Assembly: GCA_018268715.1 (NCBI GenBank)
Contig: JAFDVZ010000005.1
Coordinates: 124,001 to 188,000, forward strand
Direction of reading: 5' to 3'
Origin: Acidobacteriota bacterium
Lineage (GTDB): Bacteria; Acidobacteriota; Terriglobia; Bryobacterales; Bryobacteraceae
Length of the DNA stretch: 64,000 nt
How positions within the stretch are numbered: position 1 is the stretch's first letter; every line of letters starts with the position of its first letter. The notes beneath the pieces are model-generated. The model had not been told where the DNA came from. It saw nothing but the letters and a program-made list of their open reading frames with translations, and made no database searches. Position numbers and translations under genes: made by a program. Shown here piece by piece: positions 57,780 to 64,000 of the stretch.

Positions 57780-58244
57780 TTACTTGTTTGCGGCGAATAG
57801 CTTGCTCGAGAGCTCTTCAGTCAGCCGGATATGTCCGGAGATGTTTCCGAACATGGTGGCCTGGCTCTCTCGATAGGAGAATCGCCAGCGGCCGTCGACA
57901 TATTCGAATTCATCCAGGTATCGGCCGGTTGCAATCACCTGGAGCGGTATGTCTTCGGTGGCCTGGAACACCGTGTAATAGGAGCGGCTGGTTGCCGTTC
58001 CCCTTTGTTCATCGATGTGAATGATCGGGTTGCTTAGCACATGCCTCGTTCTGGGCGTGCCGTCGGGATAGATGATGATGGCCCGCTGCAACAGCTCCAG
58101 CATCGCCTTATGGTCCCGTAGTTCAGCCGAAGTGATCATCTTCAGCTTCGCGTGCTCGAACAGCAATGAGGCGGATACAAGATCTCCTAAGTCGATGCAC
58201 TCACAGTACCGATTGAGCAGATTCGTGATGTCGACGGCGCTCAT
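57780..58244 (-). CDS. SnoaL-like nuclear transport factor 2 family protein
   Basis: 154 residues. ITNLLNRYCECIDLGDLVSASLLFEHAKLKMITSAELRDHKAMLELLQRAIIIYPDGTPRTRHVLSNPIIHIDEQRGTATSRSYYTVFQATEDIPLQVIATGRYLDEFEYVDGRWRFSYRE has the cone-shaped NTF2-like pattern, with His and Asp lining a pocket, as in SnoaL_4 polyketide cyclase and dehydratase relatives. The substrate is unknown. It stands alone. Confidence 0.88.
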   Translation of the reverse strand: MSAVDITNLLNRYCECIDLGDLVSASLLFEHAKLKMITSAELRDHKAMLELLQRAIIIYPDGTPRTRHVLSNPIIHIDEQRGTATSRSYYTVFQATEDIPLQVIATGRYLDEFEYVDGRWRFSYRESQATMFGNISGHIRLTEELSSKLFAANK

Positions 58245-58384
58245 CTGACCTCCGGGGTGGCGTGTCGCTTGAACGGAAAATCGGCGCGTCGATGATCCTG
58301 GCGCGGACAGGCTCGATCCCGACGCTACAAGCCCATTTTACTGGGATCCGTGCCTGATACACTGGTCACACAGGCCTCCCCAGT

Positions 58385-59617
58385 ATGAACTCCTCCCGCC
58401 GGAATTTTCTCGGCCGGGTCGCCGGTATTGCAGCCAGCGGCCTTGCGGCACACCCCACCACGGCCCTTGGCGCCAATGAACGCATCCGTGTCGGCGTCAT
58501 CGGCATCGGCGCTCGCGGTTCCGAAATCGCCCGCCAGGCCCAATCCTGCCCGGGCGTCGAACTCGCCGCGTTCGCCGACGTCTATACCCGCCGCCTGGAG
58601 GAGGCCAAGAAGCTCGCTCCGGACGCCGCCTCCTACATGGACCATCGCCGCCTGCTCGACGACAAGTCCATCGACGCGGTCCTGATCGCCACGCCCCAGC
58701 ACCTGCACTGCGAGCACTTCACCAACGCGCTCGCGGCCGGCAAGCACATCTATCAGGAAAAGACGATGGCGTTCACCGTCGACCACGCCAAGCGCATGCG
58801 GGCCGCCTTCAAACGCGACGCCGGCAAACATGTGGTGCAAATCGGGCATCAGCACTGCTCCTCCGGCCAGATGACCGACGCCGTCGAGTTTCTCAAGGGC
58901 GGTCGCGGGTCCGACGGCGGCGAACTGGTCGGCCGCATCACCGCCATCCACGCCCACATGTACCGGAACACGCCCCACGGAAAGCCGCAGTGGTCGCGTC
59001 CGGTCTATCCCGACATGACGCCCGAGAACATCCTCTGGAAATCGTTCCAGGGAGAGGCGGAAACGCACGATTTCGACGCGAATCGGTACATAAACTGGCG
59101 TTTTTTCTGGGACTACTCGGGCGGCAACGTCTACGAGAACATGTGCCACCAGGTGTCGTTCTGGTACAAGGCCCTCGACCTCCGCATCCCCTCGAAAGTG
59201 GTCATGAACGGCGGCGTCTATCTATGGAAGGACGGCCGGGAGGTCCCCGACACGATGAACGTCACCATGGAGCAGCCCGAAGAGATCCTGTTCAGTTGGG
59301 ATTCGGGCTTCGGCAACGCCCAACTCGGCGTCACCGAGGACGTGCTCGGCGCCGACGGCACAATCTCCAAAGGCGCCCAGATCCGCTACGCTCCCCAAAA
59401 GGTGAACCGTCCGCAAGGCGTTGAGCTGCAAGGACGTACGACGACGTCCCCGCTCGCCCACATGCAGAACTTCTTCGACGCCATCCGCACCGGACAGCCC
59501 GTCAACTGCCCCTTCGAGGTCGGTTTCCGCACCTCCATTGCCTGCCGGATGGCGGTGGAAAGCTACCGTCAGGACCGCGCCATCCGCTGGGATCCGGCCA
59601 AAGAAGAGATGGTATAA
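58385..59617 (+). CDS. Gfo/Idh/MocA family oxidoreductase, Tat-exported (second copy)
   Basis: 410 residues. SSRRNFLGRVAGIAASGLAA is a Tat signal. IRVGVIGIGARGSEIARQAQSC binds the nucleotide, and IYQEKTMAFTVDHAKRM takes the place of the EKP motif. WRFFWDYSGGNVYENMCHQVSFWYKAL and a C-terminal sugar-oxidoreductase domain follow. The EKT variant marks a subfamily distinct from the copy at 24.7 kb. Its stop codon lies inside the argC control region. Confidence 0.92.
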   Translation: MNSSRRNFLGRVAGIAASGLAAHPTTALGANERIRVGVIGIGARGSEIARQAQSCPGVELAAFADVYTRRLEEAKKLAPDAASYMDHRRLLDDKSIDAVLIATPQHLHCEHFTNALAAGKHIYQEKTMAFTVDHAKRMRAAFKRDAGKHVVQIGHQHCSSGQMTDAVEFLKGGRGSDGGELVGRITAIHAHMYRNTPHGKPQWSRPVYPDMTPENILWKSFQGEAETHDFDANRYINWRFFWDYSGGNVYENMCHQVSFWYKALDLRIPSKVVMNGGVYLWKDGREVPDTMNVTMEQPEEILFSWDSGFGNAQLGVTEDVLGADGTISKGAQIRYAPQKVNRPQGVELQGRTTTSPLAHMQNFFDAIRTGQPVNCPFEVGFRTSIACRMAVESYRQDRAIRWDPAKEEMV

Positions 59618-59640
59618 TTATTCACAGGAGTGAATAATTA
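59613..59640 (+). promoter_or_regulatory. argC control region: -10 box and ARG-box-like inverted repeat
   Basis: TATAAT (59613-59618) overlaps the perfect inverted repeat TAATTATTCAC (59615-59625) and GTGAATAATTA (59630-59640) with centre AGGA. The half site TGAATAATTA resembles ArgR/AhrC operators. A repressor here would cover the transcription start. AGGAG in the centre is 16 nt from ATG 59647, too far to be its ribosome site. Confidence 0.75.
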
Positions 59641-59646
59641 ACCAAC

Positions 59647-60654
59647 ATGCCTCGTCGCATCGGCATCATCGGATTTCGCGGCTACTCCGGCGCTGAGCTG
59701 GTTCAGATCCTGGGGCGGCATTCCGGGGTCGAGACGATCCTGATGGAACACCGCCAGGATGTCGAGAATCGGCCGGAACCCATTGGACGCCCTGGACTTA
59801 GACGGATTCCGGCGACCGCCGAGGCGGCCGCGGCCGAGTCCCTGGCGCTGGTTTTCCTGGCCACTCCGGCCGAAGTTTCGATGGATCTGGCCCCCAAACT
59901 GGTCGAAAAAGGGGTCAAAACTGTCGATTTAAGTGGCGCTTTTCGCCTCAAAACGGTCGAAAACTACGCGAAATGGTACAAGGAAGAGCACGTCGCGGCG
60001 GACCTGCTGGCGGAAGCCGCCTACAGCGTGCCCGAATTCCACCGCTCCCTGGTCCCCGGCGCCCGGCTGATTTCGAACCCCGGATGCTACCCGACGGCCG
60101 CGAATCTGGCCCTGCGGCCCCTGGTCGCCGCCGGACTGGTCGACCGGAGCGCGGGCATCGTCTGCGACGCAAAATCCGGCGTCAGCGGAGCCGGCCGCAA
60201 AGCCAGCCTCAAGACCAGTTTCTGCGAGGTCACGGAGAATTTCTCGGCCTACTCGATCCTCGACCACCGGCACGTTCCCGAAATCCTGATGACGTCCGGC
60301 CTCGAAGAGCGTGAGTTCAGCTTCACGGCGCAACTGATCCCCATTGACCGGGGCATTCTCGAGACCCTCTACTTCCGCGTAAACCCCGGCGTCACCGCCG
60401 AGCGGATTCTCGACGTCTATCAGGCCGCCTACGCCCAGGAGACCTTCGTACGACTGTACAAGCCGGGCCAGGTTCCGGACCTGCACGCCGTCCGGCGGAC
60501 CAACTTCTGCGACATCGGCTTCAAGTTCGACGCCGCCACGGGACGAATCGTGGTGGTGAGCGTGATCGACAATCTGGTGAAGGGCGCGGCGGGGCAGGCG
60601 ATTCAGAACATGAACCTGGCGCTGGGATTCCCGGAACAGGAGAGCCTGCTGTGA
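59647..60654 (+). CDS. argC: N-acetyl-gamma-glutamyl-phosphate reductase
   Basis: 335 residues. IGIIGFRGYSGAELVQILGRH binds NADP, LVFLATPAEVSMDLAPKLVEKG and LISNPGCYPTAANLALRPL (catalytic Cys in NPGCYPT) follow, and DAKSGVSGAGRK, YSILDHRHVPEI and FTAQLIPIDRGILETLYFR complete the domain. It makes N-acetylglutamate semialdehyde in arginine biosynthesis. First gene of the argC-argB-argA-like operon. Confidence 0.97.
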   Translation: MPRRIGIIGFRGYSGAELVQILGRHSGVETILMEHRQDVENRPEPIGRPGLRRIPATAEAAAAESLALVFLATPAEVSMDLAPKLVEKGVKTVDLSGAFRLKTVENYAKWYKEEHVAADLLAEAAYSVPEFHRSLVPGARLISNPGCYPTAANLALRPLVAAGLVDRSAGIVCDAKSGVSGAGRKASLKTSFCEVTENFSAYSILDHRHVPEILMTSGLEEREFSFTAQLIPIDRGILETLYFRVNPGVTAERILDVYQAAYAQETFVRLYKPGQVPDLHAVRRTNFCDIGFKFDAATGRIVVVSVIDNLVKGAAGQAIQNMNLALGFPEQESLL

Positions 60655-61436
60655 AGATCCTGGTGAAACTGGGGGGGACGCTGCTCGACACGCCGGATTC
60701 GCGGGCGCGCCTGGCGGGGGAAATCGCGGCGTTGGCGGCGGCCGGCCACCAGGTGGTGGTGGTCCACGGCGGCGGCAAGCAGATGACGAGGTTTCTGGCC
60801 GAACGGAAGGTGGAGAGCCGCTTCGTGAACGGCCTGCGGGTGACCTCGCCCGAGGTGGTGGACGCGCTGCTGAAGGTTCTGGGCGGCACGGTGAACCACG
60901 AACTGGTGGCCGCTTTCGTCCAGGCGGGGGCGCGGCCGGTGGGCCTGAGCGGACTCGACGCCGGGACCGCGGTCGCCGAGCAATTGAATCCCGAACTGGG
61001 CGCGGTGGGCCGGCCTACCGGCTCCGATGGCCGGTTGATGAGCCTGCTTGCGGCCAACGGCTACCTGCCCGTGGTCGCCTGCATCGGCGGTGACGCCAAC
61101 GGCGCGATCTACAACGTCAACGCCGATCAGATGGCGGTGGCCTGCGCGGGCGGCTTCGGCGCGGACGCCCTGTTTTTCCTGACCGATGTGGACGGAGTCC
61201 GGATTGCGGACGGATCCACCGCCGCGGCGCTGACGCCCGGCGCCATCGCCGGGCTGATCGCGGCGGGGGTGGCGACCGGGGGCATGCAGGCCAAGCTCGA
61301 AGCGGCGACGCGGGCCCTCGAATCGGGCGTCGGCCGCGTGATTGTCGCGCCGGGACAACTGCCCGGGCTGGTGGGCCGGCTGGCGGCGGGCGAGCGGGTG
61401 GGCACGCTGATCACCGCGGAGGGGGCCCATGCCTAG
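60651..61436 (+). CDS. argB: Acetylglutamate kinase
   Basis: 261 residues. ILVKLGGTLLD, VVVVHGGGKQMTRFLAERKVESRFVNGLRVTSPEVVDALLKVLGGTVNHELVAAF, GDANGAIYNVNADQMAVACAGGFGADALFFLTDVDGVR and GGMQAKLEAATRALESGVGRVIVA are the family blocks. It phosphorylates N-acetylglutamate. GTG 60651 overlaps the argC stop (GTGA). Confidence 0.97.
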   Translation: MKILVKLGGTLLDTPDSRARLAGEIAALAAAGHQVVVVHGGGKQMTRFLAERKVESRFVNGLRVTSPEVVDALLKVLGGTVNHELVAAFVQAGARPVGLSGLDAGTAVAEQLNPELGAVGRPTGSDGRLMSLLAANGYLPVVACIGGDANGAIYNVNADQMAVACAGGFGADALFFLTDVDGVRIADGSTAAALTPGAIAGLIAAGVATGGMQAKLEAATRALESGVGRVIVAPGQLPGLVGRLAAGERVGTLITAEGAHA

Positions 61437-62010
61437 ATCGACCCACGAAGCGCCCCCGGTGACGAGCGCCGTGCTCCGGCGGGCCGGCGTCAAGGACATT
61501 CCGGCCATGCTGCGGCTGATCAACGCCTACGCCTCCCAGCAGATCATGCTGCCGCGCACGGAATTTGAAATGGCCGAAAATATCCGCGATTTCGTCGTCG
61601 CATTCGACGGAAATACGCTGATCGGATGCGGCGCGCTGCACTTCTACTCGCCGGTGAGCGCGGAGGTCCGGTCGCTGGCGGTGGATCCCACTCACAAGCA
61701 GGGGGGCATCGGCCGCGCGATTGTCGAGAGCCTGGAGCAGGAGGCTCGGGAAAACGACCTCGAGAACGTCTTCGCCTTCACTTACGTGCCGGGCTTTTTC
61801 CGCAAGCTGGGTTTTGCGGAAGTGAACCGCGACGAACTTCCCCTGAAGGCCTGGAAGGACTGTCTGAAGTGTCCCAAATTCCAGGCCTGCGACGAGATTG
61901 CGATGCTCAAGACGCTGCGGGCGAGCGACCGCCCGGCCCAGCCCGCCTTGCGCGTACTCATGCCCCGTCCCGGCGAAGGACCGGTCCGGTTGCCCTCCCT
62001 GAAAGTCTGA
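61429..62010 (+). CDS. N-acetyltransferase (ArgA-like GNAT)
   Basis: 193 residues. LRRAGVKDIPAMLRLINAYASQQIMLPRTEFEMAENIRDFVVAFDGNTLIGCGALHFYSPVSAEVRSLAVDPTHKQGGIGRAIVESLEQEARENDLENVFAFTYVPGFFRKLGFAEV is a GNAT fold with the acetyl-CoA loop HKQGGIGRA. The position beyond argB and the C-terminal KCPKFQACDEIAM fit short stand-alone glutamate N-acetyltransferases. The ATG overlaps argB by 8 nt. Confidence 0.85.
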   Translation: MPRSTHEAPPVTSAVLRRAGVKDIPAMLRLINAYASQQIMLPRTEFEMAENIRDFVVAFDGNTLIGCGALHFYSPVSAEVRSLAVDPTHKQGGIGRAIVESLEQEARENDLENVFAFTYVPGFFRKLGFAEVNRDELPLKAWKDCLKCPKFQACDEIAMLKTLRASDRPAQPALRVLMPRPGEGPVRLPSLKV

Positions 62011-62017
62011 GTCATGG

Positions 62018-62042
62018 CGCGGCGGACGGCGCGTCCGCCGCG
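62018..62042 (+). terminator. Hairpin after the arg operon
   Basis: CGCGGCGGACG (62018-62028) pairs perfectly with CGTCCGCCGCG (62032-62042) around a 3-nt loop, 8 nt after the stop. No T-run. A weaker pair, GGCGAG and CTCGCC, follows further on in the 62010-62207 gap. Confidence 0.55.
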
Positions 62043-62207
62043 TATCTCCCAAGCCTCGGAAATGCCTCCAGTATTCCTGAAAAAATAGGCGTCGTTGCGC
62101 TGAGATTTTGGCGGAGGTCCCTCCACTTACCGGTTGTAGAAGGCGAGTTTATTCAAAACCTCGCCCATTCAATTAGGGGATCATCGAGCGCTGCTTAGGA
62201 AATCACT

Positions 62208-63179
62208 ATGAAGGCTCTCACCGTCGAAGTACGAGAATCCACCGGCCGCGTGTTGTGCTGCACTATTTTCCGGCCCGGCGGCAAGAAGCTACTTGCCAAG
62301 GGTCACGTCATCAGCGAAGAAGACATCAAACTGCTCGAGACCGAAGGGATGCAGCAAGTCTGGGTCACGCAGCTTGAGGACGGTGAGGTCGGCGAAGACG
62401 AAGCCGTGATGCAGGTGGCCCAGGAGATGGGTTGCGGCTGCCTCGAGATCAAGCTCGCCGCCGGCGGCCGGGCCAACCTGATCGCGACCGAGGACTGCTG
62501 CATGCTGGTGGACGACGAATTGCTCCGCCAGATCAACTGCACGTTGGGTTTGGCCATCGCCACGGCCACCAACTTCAGCTACGCCAAGGCCGGTCAGCGG
62601 GTGGCCACCGTAAAAAGTGCGCCTTTTGCTATTGCGCAAGCCCAGCTGGAAGCTGTAATCTCAATACTTAAAGAACGAGGACCAATTCTGCAAGCACGGC
62701 CGATTCGCAGGCCGTCCGTAGGAGTTTTGTATACGGACCCTGTGAGCGGCGAGCGCGCGCGACAGCTCTTTGAAAACATCATGAGTCAGCGGCTGGAGCG
62801 CTTCGGCGTTTCCGCCTCCTACGCCCTTGCGGTCACCGAGGACGAAGTATCGGTGGCGCGGGCCATGCAGCATTTACTCCGATCCAAACCGACGGTCACA
62901 CTGATTGCGTCCACCACGGCGCCTGCCGGTCCCGAGGATGTGATAGGCCGGGCGATGGTGAGACTGGGGTGCCAGCTGGAGCGTTTCCTGGCGCCTGTCG
63001 AACCCGGAAACCTGCTTCTCCTCAGTTACAAGGACGACAGTCCGATCATTTCCGCGCCGGGGTGCTTCCGTTCCGCGAAGCCGAACGTCGTAGATATGGT
63101 CCTCCCGCCGCTGCTGGCGAGATATCGCGTTTCGGGTTGGGAAGTCTCCTGTCTTGGGCACGGTGGACTTCTCGCTTGA
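62208..63179 (+). CDS. Molybdopterin-binding (MoCF/MogA-like) domain protein
   Basis: 323 residues. The N-terminal half (MKALTVEVRESTGRVLCCTIFRPGGKKLLAKGHVISEEDIKLLETEGMQQVWVTQLEDGEVGEDEAVMQVAQEMG) resembles MoeA-type regions. The C-terminal half (VGVLYTDPVSGERARQLFENIMSQRLERFGVSASYALAVTEDEVSVARAMQHLL) resembles MoCF-binding folds, with SGER at the ligand loop. Such proteins often accompany molybdenum hydroxylase maturation, for example CTP:molybdopterin cytidylyltransferase. No such partner is in the window. AGGA lies 8 nt before ATG 62208. Confidence 0.8.
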   Translation: MKALTVEVRESTGRVLCCTIFRPGGKKLLAKGHVISEEDIKLLETEGMQQVWVTQLEDGEVGEDEAVMQVAQEMGCGCLEIKLAAGGRANLIATEDCCMLVDDELLRQINCTLGLAIATATNFSYAKAGQRVATVKSAPFAIAQAQLEAVISILKERGPILQARPIRRPSVGVLYTDPVSGERARQLFENIMSQRLERFGVSASYALAVTEDEVSVARAMQHLLRSKPTVTLIASTTAPAGPEDVIGRAMVRLGCQLERFLAPVEPGNLLLLSYKDDSPIISAPGCFRSAKPNVVDMVLPPLLARYRVSGWEVSCLGHGGLLA

Positions 63180-63200
63180 CGCGATCGACCTCCTCCACTA

Positions 63201-63231
63201 CCACAGACCGTGACCTCCGAGCGGTCTGTGG
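63201..63231 (+). terminator. First hairpin of tandem terminator
   Basis: CCACAGACCG (63201-63210) pairs perfectly with CGGTCTGTGG (63222-63231), loop 11 nt, between the molybdopterin gene and the main terminator. Confidence 0.55.
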
Positions 63232-63240
63232 GTGCTCCTC

Positions 63241-63275
63241 AGCCGGGTGCCCGACCAGCACCCGGCTCTTTTTTT
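63241..63275 (+). terminator. Rho-independent terminator
   Basis: AGCCGGGTGC (63241-63250) and GCACCCGGCT (63258-63267) form a perfect 10-bp stem with a 7-nt loop, followed by C and seven T (63268-63275). It ends the molybdopterin-binding protein transcript. Confidence 0.92.
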
Positions 63276-63389
63276 GCCTGTTTTTGCCCCTCCGCTGAAA
63301 TGAAAGCCGAATAATTGGATCTACTTGCTCCGGATTTCTCTCGCAATCCGGCGCCTGGTCCGCTTTCCCCGTCCCGAAATAAACCGATG

Positions 63390-64000
63390 TCAGATGGCTG
63401 AGCCGTTTCGCGGCGCCGCGCAGGATTCCCGCTCCACCAGTTTGACGCCGAGAATCCGGTGCTCCGGCAGGTGCGGCCCCTGCATGGCGGTGGCCTGGAT
63501 GATCATTTCCATGGCGGCGCGCCCCATCTCATATTTCGGCTGATGCACCGTGGTGAGGGGCGGTCCGGAGACGCTGGCCAGTTCGACGTTGTCGAAGCCG
63601 ATGACGGACATGTGGCGGGGGGCCGGACGGCCGGCGTCGATCAACGCCCGAATGGCGCCGAAGGCGATGGTGTCGTTGGCGGCGAACAGGGCGGTGACGT
63701 CGGGGTGGCGGGCGAGGATGGCGGAGGCCATTTCGTAGCCGCCGCGGAAGTTGTGGGGAGCGCGCAGCACGATGGGCGCGACGGCGCCGGGGGTGGCGGT
63801 GAGCGCGCGGATGAGGCCCCGGGCGCGTTCCCGCATGTTGCCGTGATCGCGCGGGCCGCTCAGATAGGCCACCTTGCGGTGTCCCAGCTTCGCCAGGTGC
63901 TCTCCGGCGAGATAGCCGCCTTCCTGGTTATCGGCGGTGACGGTGGAGAAGTTGGAGCCCGAGCGGGGCCGGTTGAGCAGCACCACGGGGATGCCCGACA
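63390..64000 (-). CDS. LacI family transcriptional regulator (N-terminus beyond window)
   Basis: About 203 residues of the effector-binding domain are visible: GIPVVLLNRPRSGSNFSTVTADNQEGGYLAGEHLAKLGHRKVAYLSGPRDHGNMRERARGLIRAL, then DVTALFAANDTIAFGAIRALIDAGRPAPRHMSVIGFDNVELASVSGPPLTTVHQPKYEMGRAAMEMII. This is the LacI/PurR periplasmic-binding-protein fold that binds a sugar ligand. The frame continues past the window end, where the DNA-binding domain would lie. Confidence 0.92.
   Translation of the reverse strand, partial: SGIPVVLLNRPRSGSNFSTVTADNQEGGYLAGEHLAKLGHRKVAYLSGPRDHGNMRERARGLIRALTATPGAVAPIVLRAPHNFRGGYEMASAILARHPDVTALFAANDTIAFGAIRALIDAGRPAPRHMSVIGFDNVELASVSGPPLTTVHQPKYEMGRAAMEMIIQATAMQGPHLPEHRILGVKLVERESCAAPRNGSAI

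Noticed and set aside
1-64000. tRNA, rRNA, transposase or prophage signatures
   Set aside because: None were recognised on either strand by reading; a tRNA scan was not possible here, so absence of tRNAs is not proven.

Overview
The window is about 64 kb of a GC-rich (roughly two thirds G+C) bacterial chromosome, densely packed with genes. The gene content points to Acidobacteriota, most likely the Solibacteres/Bryobacterales group. Markers are a DUF1549/DUF1553 cytochrome paired with a DUF1501 Tat protein, two Tat-exported Gfo/Idh/MocA oxidoreductases, DUF3300 and DUF4280 proteins, GH28 and GH9 glycosidases, and an ECF sigma/DUF4252 operon. This placement is inferred from gene families; there is no rRNA here, and I saw no tRNA, transposase or integrase.

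Layout. 1-4.4 kb: a glutamine amidotransferase cut by the window edge, DUF2147, a PLP-dependent acyl-CoA:amino-acid synthase, a peptidoglycan-binding enzyme, an orphan HicB and a HELGH membrane protein. 4.6-9.6 kb: a SulP transporter, an ArsR-SRPBCC-DoxX-DUF1801 operon with a clear self-overlapping operator, and two cupins. 9.7-13.6 kb: an uronate/pectin operon (SDR, uronate isomerase-like, GH28, WbuC-like cupin). 13.6-17 kb: an orphan ParA, PilZ, zinc-ribbon and internally duplicated membrane proteins. 17-22.7 kb: DUF1549/1553 plus DUF1501, then the ECF sigma operon. 22.8-33.7 kb: housekeeping and envelope genes (LepB, ManC, Gfo/Idh/MocA, RRM protein, Cys-rich secreted protein, RsmB, Rpe, BamD-like, response regulator, YajQ, hydrolase). 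33.7-41 kb: MerR with a VIT/VWA protein, TPR protein, MltG, RuvX, DinB-like protein, SDR. 41-44.8 kb: a zinc-finger mini-protein, GH9, a DMT exporter, a secreted unknown.

The most unusual part is 44.8-53.6 kb. A PAAR-like DUF4280 gene with its own leaderless promoter is followed by a compact type III-A CRISPR effector operon (cas10-csm2-csm3-csm4-csm5). It has no cas1, cas2, cas6, csm6/CARF gene or CRISPR array in the window. Its Cas10 lacks the HD nuclease and the zinc finger but keeps GGDD. Facing it tail to tail, with one base between stop codons, is a three-gene operon of a papain-like peptidase and two unrecognised proteins, driven by a near-consensus promoter.

53.6-64 kb: an MFS transporter and pgk divergent around a perfect 20-bp palindrome, a transglutaminase-like protein, DUF3300, a SnoaL-like protein, a second Gfo/Idh/MocA, an argC-argB-argA-like operon behind a strong ARG-box-like palindrome, a molybdopterin-binding protein with a textbook terminator, and the C-terminal part of a LacI-type regulator cut by the window end.

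A recurring regulatory theme is a good -10 hexamer only 6-8 nt from the start codon, with no Shine-Dalgarno sequence. This suggests leaderless mRNAs for several genes (ArsR, SDR, ParA, DUF4280, pgk). No stretch over 300 bases lacks a gene.
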